From assembly GCF_020379485.1 (NCBI RefSeq), contig NW_026015504.1:1-64000 (forward strand): a stretch of DNA of 64,000 nt, given 5' to 3'. The stretch comes from Brassica napus. Its lineage: Eukaryota > Streptophyta > Magnoliopsida > Brassicales > Brassicaceae. This document shows, one piece after another, positions 49,701 to 63,199 of the stretch. The notes beneath the pieces were generated by a model. It was given only the letters and a program-made list of their open reading frames with translations. It ran no database searches and was not told the DNA's origin. The first letter of the stretch is position 1, and the number at the start of each line of letters is the position of its first letter. A program made the position numbers and the translations under genes.

Positions 49701-52700
49701 GTTTTTATAAATTAATTTAGTAAAACTTCATATACTTTTTAAATTAGTGGACTAATCATTATAAAATCGCTATTCTCTAGAGAAATGGAGACAAAAAATA
49801 TTTCAAACCTCTTAGACCATCATCATATATTAGTACAGGAAGCAACTATGCATTAAAAAAATATTGTCGTATTTTTTGAAATTTTCTCAAAATTTATGTG
49901 TTAACAACCCTACGAAAATATCGAGTTTTCTGTAAATACATTATATACTGAAGCCTATAATCTTTTGTGTTGTTTTAAAAATTTTAACCACATTTTACAT
50001 TTTTATTAATATATTTTAAGCTCTTTTTCATGGTATGTGGAAATCATTATAATTGGTTTATCAATTAATTTAGTAAAACTTCATAATACTCCCTAAAACG
50101 ATGGAATAACCACTATAAAATCACTATTTTCTTGAAAAACGGAGACAACAAAGGCTGTAAACCTCTACGAACATCATCATATGTTAGTGCATGATGCAAC
50201 TATGCATTAAAACCATATTGTCTTATTTTTTGAAATTTTCTCAAAATCTATGTGTTAACTAACCCCTACGAAAATATTGAGTTTTTGGAAAATACTTTAT
50301 ATACTGAAGCCTATAATCTTTATTGTTGTTTTAAAATTTCAAACCACATTCTACGTTTGTATTAATGTATTTTAAGCTCTTTTTCATGGTAAATGAGCGT
50401 CGTTATAATTTTTGTATCAATTAATTTAGTAAAACTTCATAATACTCTCTAAATCTATGGAAAAACCATTATAAAATCACTATTTTCTTGAAAAACGGAG
50501 ACAACAAAGGCTGTAAACCTCTTTGAACATCATCATATGTTAGTGTATGATGCAACTATGAATTAAAATAATATTGTCGTATTTTTTGATTTTTTTTCAA
50601 AATCTTTGTGTTAACTAACCCCTACGAAAATATTGAGTTTTTGGTAAATACTTTATATACTGAAGCCTATAATCTTTTGTGTTGTTTTAAAATTTCTAAC
50701 CACATTCTACATTTGTATTAACGTATTTTAAGATCTTTTTCATGGTATATGAAAATCGTTATAATTTTTTTATCAATTAATTTAGTAAAACTTCATAATA
50801 CTCCCTAAATCGATGGAATAACCACTATAAAATCACTATTTTCTTGAAAAATGGAGACAACAAAGGTTTTAAACCTCTTTGAACATCATCATATATTAGT
50901 ACAGGATGCAACTAAGCATTAAAACAATATTGTCATATTTTTGAAATTTTCTCAAAATCTATGTGTAACTCCTACCAAAATATTGAGTTTTTGGTAAATA
51001 AACTATATATTGAAGCCTATAATCTTTAGTGTTGTTTTAAAATTTCTAATCACTTTCTACATTTGTATTAATGTCTTTTAAGCTCTTTTTCATGGTATAT
51101 GAAAATCGTTATAATTTTTTTTGTCAATTAATTTAGTAAAACTCCATAATCCTCCCTAAATCAATGGAATAACCACTATAAAATCACTATTTTATTGAAA
51201 AACGGAGACAACAAACGCTGTAAACCTCTATGAACATCATCATATATTAGTACATGGTGCAACTATGCATTAAAACAATATTGTCGTATTTTTTGAAATT
51301 TTCTCAAAATCTATGTGTTAACCCCCCTACGAAAATATTTAGTTTTTGGTAAATATATTATATACTGAAGTCTATAATCTTTAGTGTTGTTTTAAAATTT
51401 CTAACCACATTTACATTTGTATTAATGTATTTTAAGCTCTTTTTCATGGTAAATGAGCATCGTTATAATTTTTTTATCAATTAATTTAGTAAAACTTCAT
51501 AATACTCCCTAAATCGATGGAATAACCACTATAAAATCCCTATTTTCTTGAGAAACGGAGACAACAAAGGTTGTAAACCTCAATGAACATCATCATATGT
51601 TAGTGCAGGATGCAACTATGCATTAAAACAATATTGTCGTATTTTTTGAAATTTTCTCAAAATCTATGTGTCCCTACGAAAATATTGAGTTTTTGGTAAA
51701 TACTTAATATACTGAAGCCTGTAATCTTTAGTGTTGTTTTAAAATTTCTAATCATATTCTACATTTGTATTAATGTATGCTTAAATATCTTTCAAGGTAA
51801 ATGAGCATCGTTCAATTGTTTTTATAAATTAATTTAGTAAAACTTCAAATACTCCTTAAATTAGTGGACTAACCGTTATAAAATCGCTATTCTCTAGAGA
51901 AATGGAGACAAAAAATGTTCCAAACCTCTTAGACCATCATCATATATTAGTACAGGAAGCAACTATGCATTAAAAAAATATTGTTGTATTTTTTGAAATT
52001 TTCTCAAAATCTATGTGTTAACAACCCCTACGAAAATATTGAGTTTTCTGTAAATACATTATATACTGAAGCCTATAATCTTTTGTGTTGTTTTAATATT
52101 TCTAACCACATTTTACATTTGTATTAATATTTTTTAAGCTCTTTTTCATGGTATGTGGAAATCGTAATAATTGGTTTATCAATTAATTTAGTAAAACTTC
52201 ATAATACTACCTAAAACGATGGAATAACCACTATAAAATCATTATTTTATTGAAAAACGGAGACAGCAAAGGCGGTAAACCTCTATGAACATCATTATAT
52301 GTTAGTGCATGATGCAACTATGCATTAAAACAATATTGTCGTATTTTTGGAAATTTTTTCAAAATCTATGAGTCAACTAACCCATACGAAAATATTGAGT
52401 TTTTGGTAAATACTTTATATACTGAAGCCTATAATCTTTAGTGTTGTTTTAAAATTTCTAACCACATTCTACATTTGTATTAATGTATTTTAAGATCTTT
52501 TTCATGGTATATGAAAATCGATATAATTTTTTATTAATTAATTTAGTAAAACTTCATAATACTCCCTAAATCGATGGAATAACCACTATAAAATCTCTAT
52601 TTTCTTGAAAAACGGAGACATCAAAGGTTTTAAACCTCTTTGAACATCATCGTATGTTAGTGCAGGATGCAACTGTGCATTAAAACAATATTGTCATATT

Positions 52701-55700
52701 TTTTGAAATTTTCTCAAAATCTATGTGTTAATCCTTACGAAAATATTGAGTTTTTGGTAAATACATTATATACTGAAGCATATAATCTTTAGTGTTGTTT
52801 TAAAAATTTTAACCACATTCTACATTTGTATAAACGTATTTTATGCTCTTTTTCGTGGTAAATGAGCATCGCTATAATTTTTTATCAATTAATTTAATAA
52901 AACTTCATAATACTTCTTAAATCGATGGAATAACCACTATAAAATCACTATTTTCTTGAAAAACGGAGATAAAAAAAGTTGTAAACCTCTATGAACATCA
53001 TCATATGTTAGTTCAGGATGCAACTATGCATTAAAAAAATATTGTCGTATATTTTGAAATTTTCTCAAAATCTATGTGTTAACTAACCCCTACAAAAATA
53101 TTGAGTTTTTGGTAAATACTTTATAAACTAAAGCCTATATTCTTTACTGTTGTTTTAAAATTTCTAACCATATTATACATTTGTATTAATGTATTCTTAA
53201 CTCTTTTTCATGTTAAATGAGCATCGTTCAATTGTTTTTATAAATTAATTTAGTAAAACTTCTTATACTCCCTAAATTAGTGGACTAACCATTATAAAAT
53301 CGCTATTTTCTAGAGAAATGGAGACAAAAAAAGTTTCAAACCTCTTTGACTATCATCATATATTAGTACATGATGCAACTATGCATTAAAACGATATTGT
53401 CGTATTTTTTGAAATTTTCTCAAAATCTATGTGTCCCCTACGAAAATATTGAGGTTTTGGTAAATACATAATATATTGAAGCCTATAATCTTTAGTGTTG
53501 TTTTAAAATTTCTAACCACATTCTACATTTGTATTAATGTATTTTAAGCTCTTTTTCATGGTAAATGATCATCGTTATAATTTTTTTATCAACTAATTTA
53601 GTAAAACTTCATAAAATTCCCTAAATCGATGGAATAAGCACTACAAAATCACTATTTTCTTGAAAAACGGAGACAACAAAGGCTGTAAACCTCTATGAAC
53701 ATCATCATATGTTAGTGCAGGATGCAACTATGCATTAAAACAATATTGTCGTATTTTTGAAATTTTTCTCAAAATCTATGTGTCCCTACGAAAATATAGG
53801 GTTTTTGGTTAATACTTTATATACTGAAGCCTATTATCTTTACTGTTGTTTTAAAATTTCTAACCATATTATACTTTTGTATTAATGTATGCTTAATTCT
53901 CTTTCGAGGTAAATGAGCATCGTTCAATTGTTTTTATAAATTAATTTAGTAACACTTCATATACTCTCTAAATTAGTGGACTAACCATTATAAAATCGCT
54001 ATTTTCTAGAGAAATGAAGACAAAAAAATGTTCAAAACCTCTTTTAACCATCATCATATATTAGTACAGGATGCAACTAAGCATTAAAACAATATTGTCA
54101 TATTTTTGAAATTTTCTCAAAATCTATGTGTAACAACCCCTACGAAAATATTGAGTTTTTGGTAAATAAACTATATATTGAAGCCTAAAACCTTTAGTGT
54201 TGTTTTAAAATTTCTAACCACATTCTACATTTGTATTAATGTATTTTAAGCTATTTTTCATGGTATATGAAAATCATTATAATTTTTTTTGTCAATTAAT
54301 TTAGTAAAACTTCATAATCCTCCCTAAATCGATGGAATAACCACTATAAAATCACTATTTTCTTGAAAAACGGAGACAACAAAGGCTGTAAACCTCTATG
54401 AACATCATCATATATTAGTACATGATGCAACTATGCATTAAAACAATATTGCCTTATTTTGTGAAATTTTCTCAAAATCTATGTGTTAACCCCCCTACGA
54501 AAATATTTAGGTTTTGGTAAATACATTATATACTGAAGCCTATAATCTTTACTGTTGTTTTAAAATTTCTAACCACATTCTACATTTGTATTAATGTATT
54601 TTAATCTCTTATTCATGGTATATGAAAATCGTTATAATTTTTTTTATCAATTAATTTAGTAAAACTTCATAATACTCCCTAAATCGATGGAATAACCACT
54701 ATAAAATCTCTATTTTCTTGAAAAACGGAGACAGCAAAGGTTTTAAACCTCTTTGAACATCATCATATGTTAGTCCAGGATGCAACTGTGCATTAAAACA
54801 ATATTGTCGTATTTTGTGAAATTTTCTCAAAATCTATGTGTTAATCCTTACGAAAATATTTTGTTTTTGGTAAATACATTATATACTGAAGCCTATAATC
54901 TTTAGTGTTGTTTTAAAATTTCTAACCACATTCTACATTTGTATTAACGTATTTTATGCTCTTTTTCATGGTAAATGAGCATCGCTATAATTTTTTATCA
55001 ATTAATTTAATAAAACTTCATAATACTTCTTAAATCGATGGAATAACCACTATAAAATCACTATTTCTTGAAAAACGGAGATAACAAAAGCTGTAAACCT
55101 CTATGAACATCATCATATGTTAGTGCAGAATGCAACTATGCATTAAAACAATATTGTCGTATATTTTAAAATTTTCTCAAAATCTGTGTTAACCCCTACG
55201 AAAATATTGAGTTTTTGGTAAATAATTTATATACTGAAGCCTATAATCTTTAGTTTTGTTTTAAAATTTCTAACCACATTCTACATTTGCATTAATGTAT
55301 TTCAAGCTCTTTTTCATGGTATATGAAAATTGTTATAATTTTTTTTATCAATTAATTTAGTAAAACTTCATAATCCTCCCTAAATTGATGGAATAACCAC
55401 TATAAAATCACTATTTTCTTGAAAAACGAAGACAACAAAGGCTGTAAACCTCTATGAACATCATCATATGTTAGTGCATGATGCAACTATGCATTAAAAC
55501 AATATTGTCGTATTTTTTGCAATTTTCTCAAAATCTATGTGTTAACTAACCCCTACGAAAATATTGAGTTTTTGGTAAATACTTTATATACTTAAGGTTA
55601 TAATTTTTAGTGTTGTTTTAAAATTTCTAACCACATTCTACATTTTTATTAATGTATTCTAAGCTCTTTTTCATGGTATATTAAAATTGTTATAAATTTT

Positions 55701-57480
55701 TTATCAATTAATTTAGTAAAACTTCATAATCCTCCCTAAATCGATGGAATAACCACTATAAAATCACTATTTTCTTGAAAAACGGAGACAACAAAGGCAG
55801 TAAACCTCTATGAACATCATCATATGTTAGTGCAGGATGCAACTATGCATTAAAACAATATTGTCGTATTTTTTTGAAATTTTCTCAAAATTTATGTGTT
55901 AACTAACCGCTACGAAAATATTGAGTTTTTGGTAAATACTTTATATACTGAACCCTATAATCTTTAGGGTTGTTTTAAAATTTCTAACCACATTCTACAT
56001 TTGTATTCATGTATTTTAAGCTCTTTTCATGTTATATAAAAATTGTTATAATTTTTTTTATCAATTAATTTAGTAAAACTTCATAATCCTCCCTAAATCG
56101 ATGGAATAACCACTATAAAATCACTATTTTCTTGAAAAACGGAGACAGTAAATGCTGTAAACCTCTATGAACATCATCATATATTAGTACATGATGAAAC
56201 TATGCATTAAAACAATATTGTCGTATTTTTGAAATTTTCTAAAAATCTATGGGTTAACCCCTACGAAAATATTTAGTTTTTGGTAAATACATTATATACT
56301 GAAGCCTATAATCTTTAGTGTTGTTTTAAAATTTCTAACCACATTCTACATTTGTATTAATGTATTTTTAGCTCTTTTTCATGGTAAATGAGCAATATTA
56401 TAATTTTTTATCAATTAATTTAGTAAAACCTCGTAATACTCCCTAAATCGATGGAATAACCACTATAAAATCACTATTTTCTTGAAAAACGAAGACAACA
56501 AAGGCTGTAAACCTCTATGAACATCATCATATGTTAGTGCAGGATGCAACTATGCATTAAAACAATATTGTCGTATTTTTTGAAATTTTCTCAAAATCTA
56601 TGTGTTAACTAACCCCTACGAAAATATTGAGGTTTTGGTAAATACATTATATACTGAAGCCTATAATCTTTAGTGTTGTTTTAAAATTTCTAACCACATT
56701 CTACATTTGTATTAATGTATTTTAAGCTCTTTTTCATGGTAAATGAGCATCGTTATAATTTTTTTATCAACTAATTTAGTAAAACTTCATAAAATTCTCT
56801 AAATCGATGGAATAACCACTATAAAATCACTATTTTCTTGAAAAACGGAGACAACAAAGGCTGTAAACCTCTATGAACATCATCATATGTTATTGCAGGA
56901 TGCAACTATGCATTAAAACAATATTGTCGTATTTTTGAAATTTTTCTCAAAATCTATGTGTCCCTACAAAAATATAGGGTTTTTGGTAAATACTTTATAT
57001 ACTGAAGCTTATTATCTTTACTGTTGTTTTAAAATTTCTAACCATATTATACATTTGTAATAATGTATGCTTAACTCTCTTTCAAGGTAAATGAGCATCG
57101 TTCAATTGTTTTTATAAATTAATTTAGTAACACTTCATATACTCTCTAAATTAGTGGACTAACCATTATAAAATCGTTATTTTCTAGAGAAATGAAGACA
57201 AAAAAATGTTCCAAACCTCTTTAACCATCATCATATATTAGAACAGGATGCAACTAAGCATTAAAACAATATTGTCATATTTTTGAAATTTTCTCAAAAT
57301 CCATGTGTAACAACCCCTACGAAAATATTGAGTTTTTGGTAAATAAACTATATATTGAAGCCTATAATCTTTAGTGTTGTTTTAAAATTTCTAACCACAT
57401 TCTACATTTGTATTAATGTATTTCAAGCTCTTTTTCATGGTATATGAAAATCATTATAATTTTTTTTGTCAATTAATTTA

Positions 57481-57488
57481 GTAAAACT
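57481..57488. repeat. 8-bp target site duplication, left (hAT copy 2)
   Basis: GTAAAACT is identical to 58,060-58,067 on the other side of the element. Confidence 0.93.
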
Positions 57489-58059
57489 CCCTGTTGGGAA
57501 CTACGCTAGGCGTGAGTCGGGCGCTCGGTCCGGGCCTAGCGAGTTGCAAGAAAATCGGGGAGTACGCGGGGTGTACGCGGGGCCTAGTTTTTAACATAAT
57601 TTAATATATTTTTAATATGTTTAGATAACAAAAATTATAATAAAAGTTTTAATACATGCTTTTATAAATATTACAAAAGAACATACGTTTTTCCTCTCGT
57701 ACACATCTGATTCAAGCACCACAAAAAAGAATTTCAATTCATGGGATAAACAAAAAAAAAAAAATCCCCAAATGTATATGAACGTGAGTTAGTTTTGGGC
57801 CAAACAAATATTAAACTAAGTTTTTTTATGGGCTCAGCATCCATATTTGGATTTAGTGGGCAATTGTCAATTGTTAATAATCAAAATTTTTAATGTCGAG
57901 TTCATGACCGAGTTAAACTACGCGGCCGCGTTTCCCATTTTACGCGGACAACGCGGACTTCTACGGCCAACCGATTTTAGTCACCGATTTGCACCTCCTC
58001 CCCGCGGCCAAGCTCCGAGTCACGCCTAGGCGGCTAGGCGGCCGCGTTTTCGAACAGGG
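57489..58059. mobile_element. Non-autonomous hAT-type element (MITE), copy 2
   Basis: This is the same 570-bp element in the same monomer position with the same target duplication as at 15,515, so it was copied with its host segment and did not insert independently. Differences are length changes in GC-rich or A-rich repeats: an extra GTACGCGGG unit near the left end, one CTAGGCGGCCGC unit fewer near the right end, and a changed A run near 57,750. It contains no transposase frame. Confidence 0.88.
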
Positions 58060-58067
58060 GTAAAACT
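58060..58067. repeat. 8-bp target site duplication, right (hAT copy 2)
   Basis: GTAAAACT follows CGAACAGGG and is a perfect match to the left flank. Confidence 0.93.
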
Positions 58068-58812
58068 TCATAATCCTCCCTAAATCGATAGAATAACAAC
58101 TATAAAATCATTATTTTCTTGAAAAACAGAGACAGCAAAGGTTGTAAACCTCTATGAACATCATCATATATTAGTACAGGATGCAACTATGCATTAAAAC
58201 AATATTGTCGTATTTTTTGAAATTTTCTCAAAATTTATGTGTTAACCCCTATGAAAATATTTAGTTTTTGGTAAATACATTATATTCTGAAGCCTATAAT
58301 CTTTAGTGTTGTTTTAAAATTTCTAACCACATTCTACATTTGTATTAATGTATTTTAAGCTCTTTTTCATGGTATATGGGAATCGTTATAAATTTTTTTA
58401 TCAATTAATTTAGTAAAACTTCATAATACTCCTTAAATCGATGGAATAACCACTATAAAATTACTATTTTCTTGAAAAACGGAGACAACAAAAGCTCCAA
58501 ACCTCTTTGAACATCATCATATGTTAGTGCATGATGCAACTATGCATTAAAACAATATTGTTGTATTTTTTGAAATTTTCTCAAAGTATATGTGTTAAAC
58601 CCTACAAAAATATTGAGTTTTTGGTAAATGCTTTATATACTGAAGCCTATAATCTTTAGTGTTGTTTTAACATTTTTAACCATATTCTACATTTGTATTA
58701 ATGTATGTTAAACCCTCTTTCATAGTAAATGAGCATCGTTCAATTGTTTTTATAAATTAATTTAGTAAAACTTCGTATACTCCATAAATTAGTGGACTAA
58801 CTATTATAAAGT
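58060..58812. repeat. ~350-bp satellite array, segment 4
   Basis: About two monomers remain between the hAT element and the island. The first 310 bp match 16,088-16,400. From GGTATATGGG at ~58,371 they match 26,929 onward. The switch occurs in the middle of a monomer at a point shared by all units, as expected for an unequal exchange. Confidence 0.95.
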
Positions 58813-59272
58813 GCTAAGATAAACCATCCACGGCTGCTCCGGTTTTCATTCAGCCATATCCTTGTCCACCGATGGTTCCCTGACTTCTCTGCTGCCATCA
58901 CTTGCGTTTGACATCTTCATGATTATATGTGTCTTCCTTCTGGAGTTTTTGGTCTCCACAACTTTCCTCAAAACTGCAAAGAGACGAAACCTGAAGCAAG
59001 AGTTGAGTAAGAAGGCAGAAGAAATGTACAAAGGAGCAAACTGGAAAAGCAGAGAACGAGAATAATGAAGATGATAGCTCCTTATAGTTGATAGTGACGT
59101 TTTAGGCAAGAAAGCTTTGTGGGGGTCTATTACCAAAGAGACGAAAGCTCTGTTTTATGTCTTTTTCTTGGCATTATATTTAGGGGGCAGATTAGTTTCC
59201 TCCTCTATAGCTAAGGACAACGTTAAGCTAGTTGAGAGGGGATGAAACCAAATTGAGGTAAATATAAAACCA
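58813..59272. pseudogene. Decayed gene fragment, possibly a membrane protein, copy 2
   Basis: Near-identical to the fragment at 27,371. The plus-strand open stretch runs 58,823-59,065 and the next 59,078-59,245. One substitution changes an AAT to GAT codon in the plus frame (Asn to Asp), or TTG to TCG in the minus frame (Leu to Ser). It shares the frame breaks of copy 1, so decay preceded the duplication. Confidence 0.4.
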
Positions 59273-59403
59273 ATATTCTGTATAAAAAGAACATCACAAA
59301 GATGCACATCTGGACCTTTTTTGTTATAACATCATAACTTTATTAATATCAAATCAATGTAACATATTACATGGAACATAAATTACATCGAACATGTTGT
59401 TAT

Positions 59404-59416
59404 AAAGAACTCGACG

Positions 59417-59448
<32 letters not shown>

Positions 59449-59449
59449 C
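59404..59449 (+). mobile_element. Minimal poly-A retro-insertion, copy 2
   Basis: AAAGAACTC (59,404-59,412), GACG, 27 A residues, then AAAGAACTC (59,441-59,449). Two A residues shorter than copy 1. Confidence 0.55.
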
Positions 59450-59527
59450 AACTATTATATTATAGAAGGATAGATATAAGAAAAAAAATAGAAAAAAAAT
59501 GGAAGCTGCCAAATTACAAACATAACG

Positions 59528-59770
59528 GCGCCGTGTTAATATTTAGATAACGTGGAAAAAGAACCGGTTCGGTATATGTTGGTATTGTAAGAATTGAGGA
59601 CCGGTTGGATTACAAAATCCACCGACTGAATTAGAATATAACCGTTAGGGGAAACGCGTGTTTATCAAAGCACTTCTTTCTTTCTTTCTTTCCCTTTTTT
59701 TTTCCCAAAGGAACATTGAAGTCGACTCTATATAACCCTTAGGAGACGACGCGAGTTCTCGAACGAAACC
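59528..59770 (+). promoter_or_regulatory. Putative core promoter, copy 2
   Basis: TATA box CTATATAA at 59,728-59,735 with the same upstream CT-rich tract and ACCGGTT motifs as copy 1. No difference affecting the core elements was seen. Confidence 0.6.
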
Positions 59771-59851
59771 TTTTTCGTATTTGCTCTCTCCTTTCACTCG
59801 TCTTTCTCTTCCAGAAACAAACAGAGAGTCGTTTACTTTCTCGCCAGATAT
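59760..59851 (+). other. Putative first exon ending in a split start codon, copy 2
   Basis: Ends CCAGATAT before GTAAGTG, as in copy 1, with a single G-to-T change in the leader (TCTGTCTC to TCTTTCTC). The split AT/G arrangement is kept. Confidence 0.5.
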
Positions 59852-59936
59852 GTAAGTGTTTCGATCGCTGTAAATCGATTAAACAGAGAGTCGTTTACTT
59901 GCTTTTTGATTTGTAGGGCTTCAAAGTTTGTCTATT

Positions 59937-59945
59937 TTAGGGTTT
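59937..59945 (+). promoter_or_regulatory. Telo-box-like motif, copy 2
   Basis: TTAGGGTTT is conserved from copy 1 although a 10-bp indel lies just upstream (CCCGTGAAGT is absent here). Confidence 0.4.
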
Positions 59946-60347
59946 CTAAATGCTTTCGCGATTTGCTTTTAATTTGTTTCCGTTGGCTCGAGTTTTAAGT
60001 TGTAATTAGAGTTTCCCGTTTTGTTTTTTGATGATTTATTTTCGGTTTTCGTTTTAAGATTCCTTCTTTCTTTCATGTTTTGGGGATTTTGAGATCAAGC
60101 TTTGTTTTTTTTTTGGTTTTGTTTTGAAGTTTTTGTTTTTTGTTTTTTGTTTTTTCACTTGAAACCCAAAAAAGATCATAGGCAGACACTAACCTAATAG
60201 TGTTCTGCCAGATTCTTGTTTGGGAACATTGTCCCATTGCTGCCTCTATAAGACCATCCCCTAGCAAGATTGTTAATTGGACCGATGATATTGGGTTTGG
60301 TAGTGCATTGTATGTTAGGGGATGGCAAATAAGACCCACTCGGCTCT

Positions 60348-61660
60348 TTTATATAGTCTTTAAGACAAAAGACTTTACTTACCCACGGCTTTAGTTCAAA
60401 TCTGTTTTCAGTTCTTTGAATTGGACGGTTTGAGAAAGTCTTAAGACAAAAGACTTAAGAACTGAAAACAGATTCTTGACTGTATTACCCACGGCTTACA
60501 AAAGTAGACAAAAGACCCTCTCGTCTCTATAAGACCCACTCGGCTCTAGTCTTTAAGACAAAAGACTTTACTTACCCACGGCTTGGTTCAAATCTGTTTT
60601 CAGTTCTTTGAGTTGGATGGATTTTAACGACCAACAGTTTGAGAAAGTCTTAAGACAAAAGACTTAAGAACTGTAAACAGATTCTTGACTGTATTACCCA
60701 CGGCTTACAAAAGTAGACAATGGTTCGGTGAAAAGACTTTTTGGATGGAAACATTACAATGACAATGGGGGGAGTTTTAAGCGACTGGATGAATATTAAC
60801 GACCAGCGGCTTAGAACATGTCATTACGGGTTTGCAAATAATACCACACGACTCTATCGTCTTAATGACAAAAAAGACTTAACTTACCCACGGCTTGACT
60901 CAAAAATCTGTTTAAGGGAATGAATCCAAAGACCCAATGGTTTGAGAAAGTCTTAAAGACAAAAAGACTACAAACTGAAAACAGATTTTTTATTGCACCC
61001 ACGGCTTATAAAATTCTTTGTCTTTAGACAGATTCAATGACAGTCCCACTCGGCTCAATAGTCTTAAAGCCAAAAGACTTTACTTACCCACGGCTTGACT
61101 CAAATCTGTTTTCAGATATTAAAAGGGATGACAAATGGATCAATGGTTTGATAAAGTCTTAAGACAAAGACTTTAAACTGAAAACAGATTCTTGAAAGTA
61201 AGTGCTTACTTACTTATCCACGTCTTATAAGAAAAGTCTATAGACAAAGACACCTATCGGTTAAGATTCTTTAGACAGATTCAGTGACAATGGCACAGTT
61301 TGGAGGTTTACTTGATGAAATAAACTGAGGGGGACATTTTGGAGGCTTGCTTGGTGGAATAAACGAGTAGCTTCTTAGAACAAGTCACTGAAGTATGGCA
61401 AATAAGAGCCACAAGGCTCAATAGTCTTAAAGACAAAAGAATACACACCCACACGACTCTTATGGTTTAAAGACAAAAGACTTTACTTACCCACGGCTTG
61501 ACTCGACTCAAATCTGTTTTTTCAGTTACTTGAATGAGAGATGGAGTTTAACGACAAGAAACTCTTAAGACAGACTACAAACTGAAAACAGATTCTTGAC
61601 TGAACTACCCACGGCTTATAAAATCTCTAGACATAGACAATATCGGTTAAAAGTCTTCAG
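60348..61660 (+). repeat. Intronic hairpin repeat array, copy 2 (contracted)
   Basis: Same modules as 28,915-30,440 but about 171 bp shorter in the first part, close to one A+B unit. A further 34 bp is missing near 61,440, where AAAGAATACA joins directly to CACCC. The remaining hairpin arms and ACCCACGGCTT motifs are intact, so repeat number changed while the module sequence was kept. Confidence 0.85.
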
Positions 61661-61731
61661 ACAGATTCACAGAGGTAAGCAAGGGGCATACTACTTGATC
61701 TAAAGACTAATTACTTTTTAATTTCCCTCAG

Positions 61732-61805
61732 GTTTGTGCTTCAGAAGGTGTTCAAATCGTTAGAGATTCTGAGGACATTCCAAGTGTATCAGACTTCTGC
61801 GACAG
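61732..61805 (+). CDS. Putative second exon of a short split-start ORF, copy 2
   Basis: The 74-nt exon is identical to 30,502-30,575, including the acceptor TTTCCCTCAG and donor GTATATGC. The same reading uncertainty applies: it may be a tiny ORF, the 5' coding part of a lost gene, or an ncRNA exon. Confidence 0.4.
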
Positions 61806-61941
61806 GTATATGCTTTTCAAACCTCTTTGTAATTAGTTGTGTCTCATGTAGTTTGTGGTTTTTGTTTGCTTAACTCCATAAACTCTCTGGGTTATCCATT
61901 GAACCCTTTGATTTCCTCTTGGCAGTTTTATAATTAAATTT

Positions 61942-62330
61942 TGGTTGTTGTATGAGCGTCTTACATTTTACATTATGCATTAATTTTGGTTGTTGTATGT
62001 TCCATCTGCATCACCTCTTATACACTTCCGCACTTTGCATTTTACAATGCATTTTGCATTTTGCATCATGTTCTTGCAATCTTATAGTTAAATTTGGATG
62101 TTTGAGCAATCATGACATTCTTGTTGTTTTATAAATTATTTTTCTTGTTGTATGAGCGTCTTGCATTTTACATTATGCATAAACTTCGGTTGGTGTATGC
62201 ACATTATGCATCACGTCATATATTCTGCATTTTGTTCTTACAATACATTCTGCATTATGCATCATGTTCTTGCAATTTTATTGTTAAATTTTGATGTGTG
62301 AGCAATTACGACATTATGCATCATCATTCA
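61942..62330. repeat. ~197-bp tandem pair with contracted minisatellite, copy 2
   Basis: Same pair of units as 30,712-31,130. The GCATTTT/ACAAT minisatellite has lost several words and reads CACTTTGCATTTTACAATGC followed by only two further units before GCATCATG. Confidence 0.8.
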
Positions 62331-63199
62331 TATATGATTTATGTATCATACTCTGTAAATATGCTATCACGATGATCAAAAATATATTTGGTATGATACT
62401 AGTGTATGTCCTTGCCTCTATGATATTTATTTAAAATCTATTGAATCGTGGTGTATTTATTTAATAGCATTATTTGAATTCCAGTTTCAACATTTCCTTT
62501 CTTTAAAGTATTCTGAATACATTTTCTGAATAGTTGCATTACTTGTTTAATGTTTTCTGAATATATTTCTGAATAGTAGTTCTCTGCTAAATAATGACTT
62601 GATTTTTTTATTGCGCCTTTTAAACCCTGTCTTGATTGTATTGTTTGTTGTGTGGTTTTTGTTTTGAACTCATGGGTTGTTTAGCTATCGGTTAGAGCAT
62701 GGTCAATTCTGCTTTCAAACTATCATATAATTAATTTTCTATATCTTAAAACCTTAAAGTTACAAAACCTAAGGCTAAAATTTATTTAAAAGAATTGGTA
62801 ATATTTTCCATGAATATTAGTAATCTAAAATTCTTAGACTCATTTTTAAACCACTCATAATCGGAGTTGCTTGTGAAATGTGAACCATCTTAATTATTGC
62901 TTAAGGGTGTTAGTGGAACTTAGATTTCTATAGAATTTGTTAATTATTACTTGTCTTTTCAGTTACATTAATGAAATATGCTTAAATGAATTTAAACTTT
63001 CTATTTTATTGTTTGTCTTTTTCAGTTACCTTAATGAAATATCCTTAAATAAATTTGAACATAATGTCATTTAATCAACAAAAAAAAATCATGAGTTATC
63101 CTTACGTGCATAATTTTAATAATGAAGAATTTTAAAAATGTGCATCATTAAAATGTTACCTAAAACATGCAGCACTAATATATAACATGCATCAATAAA
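62331..63199. other. AT-rich non-coding stretch, copy 2
   Basis: Matches 31,131-32,021. The 47-bp sequence at ~62,894 has GGGTGTTAG, agreeing with the 32,914 copy rather than the 31,716 copy. Nothing coding is seen. Confidence 0.6.

Larger units (their letters stand above)
33516..57480. repeat. ~350-bp satellite array, segment 3
   Basis: The array restarts at GAGACAAAAAAATGTTCC, only about 25 bp further along the monomer than where it stopped at 27,370, with the same orientation and register. The island therefore looks inserted into a pre-existing array. This segment includes a 2.84-kb higher-order pair, several local duplications, and from ~46,990 the second copy of the sequence that begins the window. 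Confidence 0.95.

Noticed and set aside
1..57480. Canonical ~176-180-bp Brassicaceae centromere satellite
   Set aside because: The anchor spacing is 346-355 bp, and the two halves of the monomer show only weak resemblance, so it is not a simple dimer of a 176-bp unit.
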